Assembly (NCBI GenBank): GCA_947466085.1
Contig: CANIEC010000041.1
Location: 1 to 33,522, forward strand
Source: Rhodospirillales bacterium
GTDB lineage: Bacteria; Pseudomonadota; Alphaproteobacteria; Reyranellales; Reyranellaceae
Direction: 5' to 3'
DNA: 33,522 bases
Within the stretch, counting starts at the first letter, position 1, and every line of letters starts with the position of its first letter. Below are positions 1-10,143 of this stretch, one piece after another. The notes below the pieces were generated by a model, which worked only from the letters and a program-made list of their open reading frames with translations, searched no databases and had not been told where the DNA came from. The translations under genes and the position numbers were made by a program.

Positions 1-1
1 C

Positions 2-553
2 GAGCTGCGCTACGATCCCTACAACACGCCGATGAAGCGCGAGGCCTATCGCGCCAGCACGACCGTGGCGGCCGGGCACGGCTACTGCGTGAACAAGGCG
101 GGCGTCATGGCCGCGGTCTGCCGTGCCGTGGGCATTCCGGCCCGGCTGGGCTATGCCGACGTCCGCAACCACATGACGACCCGCCGGCTGTCCGAGCTGA
201 TGGGCAGCGACGTCTTCTACTACCACGGCTACACCGACGTCTGGCTGGACGGGCGCTGGGTCAAGGCGACACCGGCCTTCAACCGCGAACTCACCGACAA
301 GTTTGGCCTGAAGCCGCTGGACTGGGATGCGGTGGGCGATTCGATCTACCACCCGTTCGACCTCGGCGGCCGGCGGCACATGGAGTATCTCGCCTACCGG
401 GGCGTCTTTGCCGACATCCCGTTCGACGAGATTCGCGGCGCCTTCCGCCACTACTACCCGCGCCTGTCGAAGGCGCAGGAGGAGATGGCGCTGGGCGGCG
501 ATTTCGGCGCGGAGGGTGCCGCAGAGGCGACCACCGGGGCCAAGACCAAGTGA
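2..553 (+). CDS. Transglutaminase-like domain protein, 3' part of gene
   Basis: The reading frame is open from the first bases of the window, so the gene begins upstream; the ATG at 32 is probably internal because in-frame codons before it also read as sensible protein. The visible 183 residues hold a transglutaminase-like core. The Cys lies in GYCVNKAGV and is followed by the typical AVGIPARLGYADVRNH strand. The His is in YYHGYTDVWLDG, and the TPAFN segment lies where the family's Asp is expected. Members of this superfamily act as cysteine proteases or acyltransferases; the substrate cannot be told from sequence. The stop codon overlaps the GTG start of the MFS transporter (GTGA), so the two are probably translationally coupled. 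The C-terminal tail is low-complexity Ala/Gly/Thr. Confidence 0.8.
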   Translation, partial: ELRYDPYNTPMKREAYRASTTVAAGHGYCVNKAGVMAAVCRAVGIPARLGYADVRNHMTTRRLSELMGSDVFYYHGYTDVWLDGRWVKATPAFNRELTDKFGLKPLDWDAVGDSIYHPFDLGGRRHMEYLAYRGVFADIPFDEIRGAFRHYYPRLSKAQEEMALGGDFGAEGAAEATTGAKTK

Positions 554-1764
554 ACCTGACGCCGCGGTCGCCCGCCTACATCGCGCTTCTGGTGGCGCTG
601 GGCAGTTTCGGCCCGCTTACCATGAGCATCTACACGCCGGTCATGCCGTCGGTCGGCCATGAACTGCTGGCGACGCCGGAAAACGTGAAACTGACGCTGA
701 CCACCTACATGCTGGGCTTTGCGGTCGGGCAGCTCTTCTACGGCCCGCTCAGCGACCGCTACGGGCGCCGGCCGGTGCTGCTGGGCGGCCTGCTGTTCTT
801 TGCGATCACCAGCTTCGCCTGCGCCTTTGCGCCCTCGATCGGCGGCCTGATCGGGTTGCGCATCCTGCAGGGGCTGGGGGCGGCCTCGGGATCGGTGCTG
901 GGCCGCGCCCTGACGCGCGACGCCTACACGTTCAAGGAGATGCCGCTGGTCATGAGCTGGATTTCGCTCGGCCAGAACATCGCCCCGTCGCTGGCGCCGA
1001 CGATCGGCGGTTTCCTAGGCGAGTGGGCGAGCTGGCGGGCGACCTTCTGGTTCGTGGGCGGGTTCGGCTCGATCCTGTTCCTCGTGACGCTGGCGGGCTT
1101 GCGTGAGACCAACAAGTTCCGCAGCGAGCGCATCGATATTTCGAGCCTGTTGCGCGGCTCCGGCGAAATGCTGCGCGACCGCCGCTTCCTGGGCCACATC
1201 CTGCCGCTGGGCTTCGCCTTCGCCCTGAATTTCGGGATGCTGGCCGGCGTGCCCTTCGTGCTGCAGGAGAGCATGGGCTTCAGCCCGCGCGAGTTCGGCC
1301 TGATCGTGCTGCTCTCGGTCGGCGGCTTCACGCTCGGCACCTTCGTGAACAACCGTCTGGTCGGTCGCGTCGCGCCGGTGGACATCATCATGTTCTCGGG
1401 CTGGTTTCACGTGGCGGCACTGGTCGGCATGGCGGGTCTTTCGCTGTCCGGCATCGTCACCTGGTGGGCGATCGTCGGCCCGCACATGCTGTTGAGCTTC
1501 GGGACGGGCATGATCGTGGCCAACGCCAATGCCGGTGCGGTCGGCCTCTATCCGCGGCTCGCCGGCACGGCCTCGTCGCTGGCCGGCCTCGCGCAGATGG
1601 GCATGGGCGCCATGGGCACGATCGCGGTCGCGGGCCTGACCGTGGTCGGCAGCCGCTATGTCGCGATGCCGATGGTGATCGGGCTCGCGCCGTTCGCGAT
1701 CGCGACGGTGCTGAGCGCCCGACTGTTGCGCGGTGAGCCGCGTGCCCCGAAACTGGATGACTAG
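550..1764 (+). CDS. MFS multidrug efflux transporter, Bcr/CflA type
   Basis: A 404-residue inner-membrane protein with about 12 hydrophobic segments. The loop between the second and third helices carries MFS motif A (GPLSDRYGRRP, about residues 65-75), preceded by GFAVGQLFY. The early segment TMSIYTPVMPSV and the RILQGLGAASGSVLGRALTRD stretch are characteristic of the drug:H+ antiporter family Bcr/CflA. Start is GTG at 550, overlapping the upstream TGA by four bases; no internal start explains the first helix as well. It would export small toxic compounds or metabolites using the proton gradient; the substrate is unknown. The coupling to a transglutaminase-like gene is the only functional hint from context. 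Confidence 0.85.
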   Translation: MNLTPRSPAYIALLVALGSFGPLTMSIYTPVMPSVGHELLATPENVKLTLTTYMLGFAVGQLFYGPLSDRYGRRPVLLGGLLFFAITSFACAFAPSIGGLIGLRILQGLGAASGSVLGRALTRDAYTFKEMPLVMSWISLGQNIAPSLAPTIGGFLGEWASWRATFWFVGGFGSILFLVTLAGLRETNKFRSERIDISSLLRGSGEMLRDRRFLGHILPLGFAFALNFGMLAGVPFVLQESMGFSPREFGLIVLLSVGGFTLGTFVNNRLVGRVAPVDIIMFSGWFHVAALVGMAGLSLSGIVTWWAIVGPHMLLSFGTGMIVANANAGAVGLYPRLAGTASSLAGLAQMGMGAMGTIAVAGLTVVGSRYVAMPMVIGLAPFAIATVLSARLLRGEPRAPKLDD

Positions 1765-1783
1765 AAGAGGGAGAGAGAAGACG

Positions 1784-2707
1784 ATGACGAACATGCTGAA
1801 GGACAAGGTCGTGCTGGTGACCGGCGCGGGCGGCGGCATCGGCCGCGAGATGGCGCTGCTGGCGGCCAAGGAAGGCGCCAAGGTCGTGGTCAACGATCTC
1901 GGCGGTGCGGTCGACGGCGAGGGCAGCGGCAGCGCGACGGCGGCCGAGAAGGTCTGCGAGGAGATCAAGGCGGCCGGCGGCCATGCCGTCCCCAATGGCG
2001 ACAGCGTGTCCGATCCGGCCGGCGCGGAGCGCATGGTCAAGGCGGCGGTCGAGAATTTCGGCCGCATCGACGGCGTCATCAACAATGCCGGCATCCTGCG
2101 CGACCGCATCTTCCATCGCATGAGCCACATGGACTGGAAGATGGTCATCGACGTCCATCTCAACGGCTCGTTCAACACCAGCCGCGCGGCCGCCAACTAC
2201 TTCAAGGAACAGAAGTCCGGCGCCTTCGTGCACTTCACCTCGACGTCCGGCCTCGTCGGCAATTTCGGCCAGGCCAATTACTCGGCGGCCAAGATGGGCA
2301 TCATCGGCCTGTCGCGCTCGATCGCGCTCGACATGGCGGCGTTCAACGTCCGCTCCAACTGCATCTCGCCGTTCGCCTGGACGCGTATGATCGGCACCAT
2401 CCCCGCCGATACCGAAGCCCAGAAGGCGCGCCTCGAGCGCTCCAAGAAGATGACCCCGGCCAAGATCGCGCCGATGGCGGTGTACCTGCTGTCGGACTCG
2501 GCCCAGGAGCAGGGCATCACCTCGCAGATCTTCGGCGTGCGCATGAACGAGATCATGCTGTTCAACGCCAACCGTCCGGTACGTTCCGTGCATAACTCCG
2601 AAGGCTGGACCCTGGAGGACATCGCCGAGCACGCGGTGCCGTCGATGAAGCCCTACTTCACCGACATGAAGCGCTCGCCCGAGTACTTCACCTGGGATCC
2701 GATCTGA
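1784..2707 (+). CDS. SDR family oxidoreductase, (3R)-hydroxyacyl-CoA dehydrogenase-like
   Basis: A 307-residue classical short-chain dehydrogenase. The cofactor loop TGAGGGIG is at residues 13-20, NNAG at 100-103, the catalytic Ser in the FTSTSG strand (about 153-155) and YSAAK with Tyr166 and Lys170. After the first strands, VVVNDLGG followed by DGEGSGS resembles the dehydrogenase part of multifunctional beta-oxidation enzyme type 2 (HSD17B4-like), so an acyl-CoA substrate is likely. The ATG at 1784 is chosen because a purine-rich GAGGGAGAGAG lies just upstream; an in-frame start at 1733 would lie inside the MFS gene. The 20-base gap to the MFS stop and 13-base gap to the next gene suggest one transcript. 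Confidence 0.85.
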   Translation: MTNMLKDKVVLVTGAGGGIGREMALLAAKEGAKVVVNDLGGAVDGEGSGSATAAEKVCEEIKAAGGHAVPNGDSVSDPAGAERMVKAAVENFGRIDGVINNAGILRDRIFHRMSHMDWKMVIDVHLNGSFNTSRAAANYFKEQKSGAFVHFTSTSGLVGNFGQANYSAAKMGIIGLSRSIALDMAAFNVRSNCISPFAWTRMIGTIPADTEAQKARLERSKKMTPAKIAPMAVYLLSDSAQEQGITSQIFGVRMNEIMLFNANRPVRSVHNSEGWTLEDIAEHAVPSMKPYFTDMKRSPEYFTWDPI

Positions 2708-2720
2708 GCCGGAAGGACTG

Positions 2721-3887
2721 ATGACGATGGCTGCCGAGCGTATGAAGAACGAGCCCAGGATCGATCCCAAGGAGATCCTGGAGGGGATCGTCGAGTGGAT
2801 CGAGATCGAGAGCCCGAGCCACGACGCGAAGGCAGTCAATCTCATGGTCGACAAGGTCGAGGGCCAGTTCCGCGACCTTGGCCTCGATCTCGATCGCACA
2901 CCGGGTCGCGACGGCTTCGGGGATATCCTCGAGGCCAGAACCCCGGCGGAGTGGAGCACGGAGCAGGGCAAGGGCATTCTGGTCCTTGCCCATCTCGACA
3001 CGGTCCACCCGCTCGGGATGAAGGAGAAGGAGCTGAAGATCCGCCAGGAAGGCGACAGCGTCTTCGGCCCCGGCATCTACGACATGAAGGCGGGCGGCTA
3101 CATCGCCTACTACGCGCTCAGGCACCTGCTCCGCCAGGGCAAGCGCACCAGGCTGCCCGTCACCTTCCTGTTCATTCCCGAGGAAGAGGTCGGCAGCCCG
3201 ACCTCGCGGGCTCGAATCGAAGAAGCGGCGAAGGGCCACAAGTATGCGCTGGTCATGGAGCCGGGGCGCGACGGCGACAAGGTCGTGACCTCGCGCAAGG
3301 GCGTCGGCCGCTTCACCCTGACGGCCAAGGGCCGCGCCGCCCATGCCGGCGTGCGCCACGAGGACGGCCGCAGCGCCATCCTCGAGATCGCGCGCCAGAT
3401 CGTACGCATCGAGGAGAAGACCGACTATGCCCGCGGAATCACCTGCAACGTCGGCCTGATCCGGGGCGGCTCGGGCGTCAACGTGACGCCGGCCGAGTGC
3501 TCGATCGACGTCGACCTGCGCGTGCCCAACATGCAGCTGGCCGAGGAGATGACGCACTGGTTCCTGAACCTCGAGCCGATCGGCAAGGAGGTCGAGCTGA
3601 CGGTCGAAGGCGGCATGAACCGGCCGCCCTACCAGAAGGATGCCGGCATCACCGATCTCTTCCAGAAGGCGCAGGCGATCTATCGCGAGATCGGCAAGGA
3701 ACTGAACGACGTGCCGCTGACCGGTGGCGGCAGCGACGGCAACTTCACGGCCGCGCTCGGCATCCCGACGCTCGACGGGCTGGGCGCCGACGGCAAGGGC
3801 GCCCACGCCATCACCGAACAGATCTACTACTCGTCGCTGGAGCCGCGCACCTACCTCTGCGCGCGCCTGCTGGAGACGCTGGAGTAG
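2721..3887 (+). CDS. M20 family metallopeptidase (glutamate carboxypeptidase-like)
   Basis: A 388-residue cytosolic dizinc hydrolase of the M20/ArgE/CPG2 family. Metal and catalytic positions are visible: His91 and Asp93 in LAHLDTVHPLG, the bridging Asp121 in GPGIYDMKAGG, Glu154/Glu155 in FIPEEEVGS, Glu180 in VMEPGRDG, and a C-terminal His near 362 in KGAHAITEQ. The dimerisation domain lies between, including a conserved RGGSGVNVTPAECSIDVDLR-like stretch. The family removes C-terminal glutamate or deacylates amino acids; the exact substrate is not inferable. The start at 2721 has GGAAGG at 2711-2716; a second ATG at 2727 is possible. The gene follows the SDR closely and ends before a large palindrome. 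Confidence 0.87.
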   Translation: MTMAAERMKNEPRIDPKEILEGIVEWIEIESPSHDAKAVNLMVDKVEGQFRDLGLDLDRTPGRDGFGDILEARTPAEWSTEQGKGILVLAHLDTVHPLGMKEKELKIRQEGDSVFGPGIYDMKAGGYIAYYALRHLLRQGKRTRLPVTFLFIPEEEVGSPTSRARIEEAAKGHKYALVMEPGRDGDKVVTSRKGVGRFTLTAKGRAAHAGVRHEDGRSAILEIARQIVRIEEKTDYARGITCNVGLIRGGSGVNVTPAECSIDVDLRVPNMQLAEEMTHWFLNLEPIGKEVELTVEGGMNRPPYQKDAGITDLFQKAQAIYREIGKELNDVPLTGGGSDGNFTAALGIPTLDGLGADGKGAHAITEQIYYSSLEPRTYLCARLLETLE

Positions 3888-3897
3888 GAACAAGAAA

Positions 3898-4025
3898 TCG
3901 TCGTCCTGAGCGGAGCCGCCCGTCAGGGCGGCGCAGTCGAAGGACCTCTTTTCGGACGCACGATGTGTCGAAGCGAAAAGAGGTCCTTCGACTACGCGCC
4001 TACGGCGCTTCGCTCAGGACGACGA
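3898..4025. repeat. Large imperfect palindrome (REP-like), between convergent genes
   Basis: The left arm (3898-3955) and right arm (3974-4025) are reverse complements over most of their length. The outermost TCGTCGTCCTGAGC and the inner GTCGAAGGACCTCTTTTCG segments match exactly, and the middle is divergent. The stem would be about 50 bp with a loop of about 18 bases. The motif GTCCTGAGCG...GTCGAAGGACC resembles repetitive extragenic palindromes of many alphaproteobacteria. It sits between the stop codons of two converging genes, where it could end transcription from both sides. Confidence 0.8.
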
Positions 4026-4030
4026 GGAGT

Positions 4031-4645
4031 TCAGTACGCCGCCGTGAAGCGCTTGTGCAGGTGCTTCGGCTTCTCGATCTCGTTCATGATGGCGACCGCG
4101 AAGTCCTCGCGGCTGATCGCGCTCTGGCCTTCCTTGTCCTCGAGCAGGTGATCCTTGCCGAGGCGGAATTTGCCGGTGCGGTCCCCGGGCTGGATCGAAG
4201 CGGGGGGCGAGATCGCCGTCCAGTCGAGGTCCTTGGCCTTGCGCACCTCCTCCAGCGCCAGCGACGCGGGCTTGGAGGTCGGGGGCTGAATGCCGCGGTC
4301 GGCCATGTGGTCGAGGTGGGTGCGGCCGTCAGCGCGCAGCAGGCTGCCGGCGCCGACCACGAAGAGGACGCGCTTCACGCCGCTGTTGCGGACCGCCTCC
4401 AGCACGTGATGGACGCTGGCCTCGTTCCACTTCACCGACGCCACGACAATGTCGTGGCCCTTGAGGATGGCGGACATCGAGACGACGTCGGTCGTGCTGC
4501 CCTGCCGTATGGTCATGCCGGGGCGCGGCTTCAGCTTGGAAGCGTCGCGCGTGATGGCGGTGACGCTGTGCTTTCGGTTCAAGGCTTCGTCGAGGACACG
4601 GCTGCCGATATTGCCGGTGGAGCCGATGAGGGCGATGGCGGTCAT
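4031..4645 (-). CDS. NAD(P)H-binding protein, atypical SDR (NmrA/YwnB-like)
   Basis: A 204-residue protein with an N-terminal dinucleotide-binding loop GSTGNIG (residues 8-14) and an SDR-like Rossmann pattern (AIALIGSTGNIGSRVLDEAL, then a basic residue in ITRDASKL that favours NADPH). The later GVKRVLFVVGAGSL strand and the LDWTAISPPASI segment are typical of short NADH-flavin-reductase-like or NmrA-like proteins. No YxxxK catalytic pair is evident, so it may act as a redox sensor or flavin/quinone reductase. Its ATG overlaps the stop of the alpha/beta hydrolase by four bases, so it is the second gene of a coupled pair. Confidence 0.8.
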   Translation of the reverse strand: MTAIALIGSTGNIGSRVLDEALNRKHSVTAITRDASKLKPRPGMTIRQGSTTDVVSMSAILKGHDIVVASVKWNEASVHHVLEAVRNSGVKRVLFVVGAGSLLRADGRTHLDHMADRGIQPPTSKPASLALEEVRKAKDLDWTAISPPASIQPGDRTGKFRLGKDHLLEDKEGQSAISREDFAVAIMNEIEKPKHLHKRFTAAY

Positions 4646-5541
4646 TGCGGCGTTTCCTTCATGAGATGGCGCAGGGCCGCCACGGTCTCCGCCGGCGCCT
4701 CCTGCGGGACGTTGTGGCCGATGCGCGGCAGCATCCGCCGCTCGTAACCGCCCGTGAACTTGTCGGACTGGCCGTCGCGGTCGGAGGCCGGTCCCACACC
4801 GTCGGCGGCGCCGTGGAGATTGATGGTGGGGACGGAGATGACAGGCTGCCTGGCGAGCAGCGCCTCCATCGGCTCCAGCAAGGGGTCGCCCTTGGTGTAG
4901 CCGTAGCGATGGCGATAGGACTGGATCACCACGTCGACGAAGTCGGGGTTATCGAACGAGGGTGCCGTCTTCTCGAACGTCGCATCGTCGAACGTCCATT
5001 CCGGAGACCACAGGCTCCAGAGCAGCTTGCAGATGTCGCGGCGGTTCTTGGTGAGGCCGGCGCGTCCGCGCTCGGTATTGAAGTAATACTGGTACCAGAG
5101 CCGGTGCTCGGCGGCCGCGGGAGCAGGCTCGACCGACGCCGCGATGTTCTGGAGATTGTAGCCGGTGCAGCTCACGAGACAGCGGACGCGCTCGGGCCTC
5201 AGGGCGGACACGATGCAGGCGGCGCGACCGCCCCAATCGTATCCCGCCAGCGCGGCGCGCCGGATGCCAAGCGCGTCCATCAGCTGCAGCAGGTCGTGAG
5301 CCAGCGCCGCCTGTTCGCCCGATCGAAGCGTCTCGGGCGACAGGAAACGGGTGGGACCGTAGCCGCGCAGATACGGCACCAGCACGCGGCTGTCGTCGGC
5401 CGCCAGTGCCGGCGCGACCTCGTCGTAGGCGCGCACGTCGTAGGGGAAGCCGTGCAGCAGGATCACCGGCGCGCCGTCGGGCGGCCCGTGCTCCTCGTAG
5501 GCGACGTCCAGGACGTCGGTGCGGATGGATTTGCGGTGCAT
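4642..5541 (-). CDS. Alpha/beta hydrolase, epoxide hydrolase/dehalogenase-like
   Basis: A 299-residue alpha/beta-hydrolase. The oxyanion motif HGFPYD is at residues 30-35. The nucleophile elbow GYDWGG (100-105) has Asp102 rather than Ser, which points to the epoxide hydrolase/haloalkane dehalogenase branch. The catalytic His is His276 in RIGHNVPQEAP. A cap region rich in Trp/Tyr (about 130-220) would form the substrate pocket. The start at 5541 (MHRKS) is chosen because the open frame runs on upstream without a domain reason and would overlap the divergent desaturase gene. It is transcribed with the NAD(P)H-binding protein and divergently from the desaturase. Confidence 0.85.
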   Translation of the reverse strand: MHRKSIRTDVLDVAYEEHGPPDGAPVILLHGFPYDVRAYDEVAPALAADDSRVLVPYLRGYGPTRFLSPETLRSGEQAALAHDLLQLMDALGIRRAALAGYDWGGRAACIVSALRPERVRCLVSCTGYNLQNIAASVEPAPAAAEHRLWYQYYFNTERGRAGLTKNRRDICKLLWSLWSPEWTFDDATFEKTAPSFDNPDFVDVVIQSYRHRYGYTKGDPLLEPMEALLARQPVISVPTINLHGAADGVGPASDRDGQSDKFTGGYERRMLPRIGHNVPQEAPAETVAALRHLMKETPQ

Positions 5542-5607
5542 CGGCTGAACATATAGCGGCCCCGCGCCGCCGTTGACAGCCGCGCGTGCCGCGACCAGCC
5601 TCGAAGA

Positions 5608-6573
5608 ATGAGCCGGATCGGCAATTTCCTGACCCTGGAGCAGACGCGCAGGCTCGGCGCCAAGTCGAACCTCGTGGGGGCGCTGCTCGTCCTGCAGGCC
5701 TGGGCACTGATCGTAGGCAGCATGGCGCTGTTCGCCTGGTGGCCCAACCCTTTCACCTTCCTGCTGGGTGTCATGGTGATCGGCGGGCGCCAGCTCGGTC
5801 TCGCCATCCTCATGCACGATGCCGCCCACGGGCTGCTGTTCGCCGACCGCCGCCTCAACGATCGGGTGGGCAGCTGGCTCTGCGCCTTTCCGGTATTCAC
5901 CAGCCTTGCGCTCTACCGGCCGTATCACCTGCAGCATCACCGGTTCACACAGCAAGCCGAGGATCCGGACCTGGGTCTTTCGCAGGCCTTCCCGACCAGC
6001 CGGGCCAGCCTGCGCCGCAAGATCCTGCGCGACCTCACCGGACAGACGGCGTTCCTGAGGCGTGGCGAGCAGATCCGCCGGGCGCTGGGGCCGGCGGAAG
6101 CACCGATCCGGGACCAACTCGGAAACCTGTGGCGCACGGAGAAGGGGCCGCTGATTGCGAACTTCGGCCTGCTCGCGGGGCTGTGGGCTGCCGGATACTG
6201 GTGGCTCTACCCCGTGATGTGGCTGCTGCCGCTCGCCACCTGGTACCAGCTCGTGAGTCGCATCCGGAACATCGCCGAGCACGCCGTCGTGCCGGACAAC
6301 GACGATCCGCTGCGCAATACGCGGACCACCTACGCCAATCCGCTGATGAGGCTCCTGGTGGCGCCCTTTTGGGTCAACTACCACCTCGAGCATCACCTGT
6401 TCATGTTCGTGCCCTGCTGGCGCCTGCCACAGGCGCACCGCGCCTTGCTGGACGGTGGCCATCGTCTGTCGATGGAGCTGAAGCCCGGCTATCTCGCCGT
6501 GCTCAAAGCCGCGACCACCGGCGTACAGGGCGGCGGGCGCAGCCCCGGCGAGCGAACCGCACAGCACATCTAG
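5608..6573 (+). CDS. Membrane fatty acid desaturase / hydroxylase family protein
   Basis: A 321-residue integral membrane diiron enzyme. The three histidine boxes are present: HDAAH (70-74), HLQHH (107-111) and HLEHH (259-263), plus the extra NIAEH (221-225). Hydrophobic segments lie at about 22-62, 90-105 and 185-212. Such proteins insert a double bond or hydroxyl into lipid acyl chains or carotenoids using O2 and reduced ferredoxin or cytochrome; the exact substrate is not clear, and beta-carotene hydroxylase-like activity is an alternative. The ATG at 5608 has only a weak GAAGA upstream. It is divergent from the alpha/beta hydrolase, with 66 bases between, and ends before a strong hairpin terminator. 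Confidence 0.83.
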   Translation: MSRIGNFLTLEQTRRLGAKSNLVGALLVLQAWALIVGSMALFAWWPNPFTFLLGVMVIGGRQLGLAILMHDAAHGLLFADRRLNDRVGSWLCAFPVFTSLALYRPYHLQHHRFTQQAEDPDLGLSQAFPTSRASLRRKILRDLTGQTAFLRRGEQIRRALGPAEAPIRDQLGNLWRTEKGPLIANFGLLAGLWAAGYWWLYPVMWLLPLATWYQLVSRIRNIAEHAVVPDNDDPLRNTRTTYANPLMRLLVAPFWVNYHLEHHLFMFVPCWRLPQAHRALLDGGHRLSMELKPGYLAVLKAATTGVQGGGRSPGERTAQHI

Positions 6574-6595
6574 ATTTGCCGCCATCGGCAAAAAG

Positions 6596-6622
6596 AAAAG
6601 GCGGTCCGGGGGACCGCCTTTT
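6596..6622. terminator. Bidirectional rho-independent terminator
   Basis: A perfect 12-base stem AAAAGGCGGTCC / GGACCGCCTTTT (6596-6607 and 6611-6622) with a GGG loop. It has a T run on one side and an A run on the other, so it can end both the desaturase transcript (+) and the lipoprotein transcript (-). A smaller hairpin TTTGCCG-CCAT-CGGCAAA precedes it at 6575-6592. Confidence 0.85.
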
Positions 6623-6645
6623 CGATTGGTGCTTGCGTCGACCGC

Positions 6646-7203
6646 TTACTGGGCCGGGCAGGCGTAGATGTTCATCTCGGGGCCGAGATCGTACGGCGGC
6701 GGCACCTGCGAGAGGGCCGTGACCTTCGGATCCATCGCCCAGTCGAAGGCGCGCTTGCCGCGCGAGCAGAATTCCTTGTCCGTCGGCGCACGCTGCGCCG
6801 TGCGGTTGGCGACTTCCGTCACGAACACATCGGTGTTGAAGCGCTTGCGCCCGGCGATCTGCGAGAGCGCGCGGGAATTGGTGGCGAACTCTTCGCGGAA
6901 CTTACCGACGAAGTCCGCATAGAGCTTCTCGTAGGCGCGGGCTCCGCCAGGACCCTGGCACTGCAGCGTTACGACCTGAAGTTCCTGCTGCACCATGCGT
7001 GCGCGCACAATCGAAAGATCCGCCTCATTGTAGCAGATGGCCCGGATCTGGCCCGCGGGAGGTGCCGGCGGAACGGCTGCCTGGTAGTCGGCCGCCGGCG
7101 GCTTCACGGGTGCAGCCGCCGTCTTCGTCTGCCCGAGCGTGCAGCCGCCCAGGGCGAGAATACTCGCCGTGAGAATTGCCGCCTGTGTAAGCCTCTTGAT
7201 CAT
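6646..7203 (-). CDS. Putative lipoprotein of unknown function
   Basis: A 185-residue protein with a signal peptide of the lipoprotein type: a basic start (MIKRL), a hydrophobic stretch to residue 19 and the lipobox LGGC with Cys21 as acylation site. A Pro/Ala-rich linker follows (about 30-50), then a soluble domain with scattered Cys residues. I do not recognise the domain. The ATG at 7203 is preferred over the upstream ATG at 7269, because it is preceded by GGAG about ten bases upstream and starts directly at the signal sequence. The gene is separate from dgdA upstream (113-base gap) and ends 24 bases from a shared terminator. The predicted place is the periplasm, anchored to a membrane. Confidence 0.7.
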   Translation of the reverse strand: MIKRLTQAAILTASILALGGCTLGQTKTAAAPVKPPAADYQAAVPPAPPAGQIRAICYNEADLSIVRARMVQQELQVVTLQCQGPGGARAYEKLYADFVGKFREEFATNSRALSQIAGRKRFNTDVFVTEVANRTAQRAPTDKEFCSRGKRAFDWAMDPKVTALSQVPPPYDLGPEMNIYACPAQ

Positions 7204-7316
7204 CCGCAAACTCCAAACGCCGTGGGCCGGAAACCGCCAGCGGGTACAACAGTTAGCCGCCCGTTTCAAACGCTAATACCAGTTAAGGGGCCAGATGCGC
7301 CGATTTCCCTCAGTTC

Positions 7317-9226
<1,910 letters not shown>

Positions 9227-9317
9227 TTCGTCCCCCTGAAGCTGTTCGCCTTGTCGTTGCCATACATGGCGCGTATCTTGCAACTCCATGACGGTACCGG
9301 CTGGCCAGTGTAGAGAA

Positions 9318-10079
9318 ATGGGCCCTAAAAAGATCGCCATCGTCGTGCATCAGGAGCATTCGCGGCCCGGACGGGTCGGCGTACTGCTTGAGAAGCGCGG
9401 TTACGAACTTCACAGACTTTGCCCCAATCTGGGCTGCAATCTGCCCGAGGACATGTCCGACTATGCGGGCGTGGTGGTCTTCGGCGGTCCCATGTCCGCC
9501 AACGATTGCGGCACCCTGGCCGGCATCAAGTGCGAACTCGAGTGGATTCCCAAGGTCGTGGACGCCGGCGTTCCCTTTCTCGGATTGTGCCTGGGTGCCC
9601 AGCTCCTGACCCGGGCCGCCGGTGGTCGGGTCGCCCCGCATCCCGAGGGCGTCGTCGAGATCGGCTATGTCGACGTCGAGCCGACCGAAGCGGGCCGTGC
9701 CTGGTTCAGGTCACCGATGAAAGTCTATCAGTGGCACCGTGAGGGCATGACCATCCCGGATTGCTGCGAGCTGCTGGCGACAAACGAGCGCTATCCCGTG
9801 CAGGGATTCCGGTGCGGTCCCAACGCGTTCGGTTTCCAGTTCCATCCCGAGGTGACGCTCGAGATGAAGACCATCTGGACGTTGAAGGCTGCCGAGCGCC
9901 TGAAGATGCCGGGCGCGCAACAGCGTGGTGTCCATCTGTCCATGCATGCCCTCTACGATCCGCCGCTCGACCGGTGGATCAACGGCTTCCTCGATCGCTG
10001 GCTTGCCACCGATCAGCGGGTCGCGCCGGCGTCGATGGCAGTTCCCGTCATCGAGACCGAGTTCGCCGCCGCCGACTAG
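9318..10079 (+). CDS. Class I glutamine amidotransferase (GMP synthase-type domain)
   Basis: A 253-residue stand-alone class I glutamine amidotransferase. The nucleophile Cys91 lies in FLGLCLGAQLL, and the catalytic His176/Glu178 in FQFHPEV. FGGPMSAND (about 55-63) forms the oxyanion strand. There is no synthetase domain attached, as in proteins annotated as GMP synthase-like amidotransferases or gamma-glutamyl hydrolases. It would release ammonia from glutamine or cleave a gamma-glutamyl bond; the partner is unknown. The start at 9318 (MGPKKI) is chosen because the Rossmann-like strand IAIVVHQEH starts right after; an in-frame ATG at 9288 is possible. It is divergent from the HCCA-isomerase/dgdA pair, so it may share a control region with them. 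Confidence 0.82.
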   Translation: MGPKKIAIVVHQEHSRPGRVGVLLEKRGYELHRLCPNLGCNLPEDMSDYAGVVVFGGPMSANDCGTLAGIKCELEWIPKVVDAGVPFLGLCLGAQLLTRAAGGRVAPHPEGVVEIGYVDVEPTEAGRAWFRSPMKVYQWHREGMTIPDCCELLATNERYPVQGFRCGPNAFGFQFHPEVTLEMKTIWTLKAAERLKMPGAQQRGVHLSMHALYDPPLDRWINGFLDRWLATDQRVAPASMAVPVIETEFAAAD

Positions 10080-10143
10080 CCACGCGATGGTCCTGCGCCC
10101 GCCCTTGGGCTAGTGTCTCCGCCAAATCCAGAGGAGACGCTGA

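Noticed and set aside
1457..3076. Long minus-strand open frame of 539 codons
   Set aside because: It lies antisense to the MFS, SDR and M20 genes, has Arg/Ala/His-rich low-complexity content and no recognisable domain; long antisense frames are expected in high-GC DNA.
3898..4025. Palindrome as an insertion-sequence end pair
   Set aside because: There is no transposase and only 18 bases between the arms.
2795..4747. Plus-strand open frame of 650 codons in another frame of the M20 gene
   Set aside because: It is Arg/Gly/Pro-rich, crosses the palindrome and runs antisense to two real genes.
5573..5601. TTGACA at 5573-5578 as promoter of the desaturase gene
   Set aside because: No acceptable -10 box lies at the right distance.
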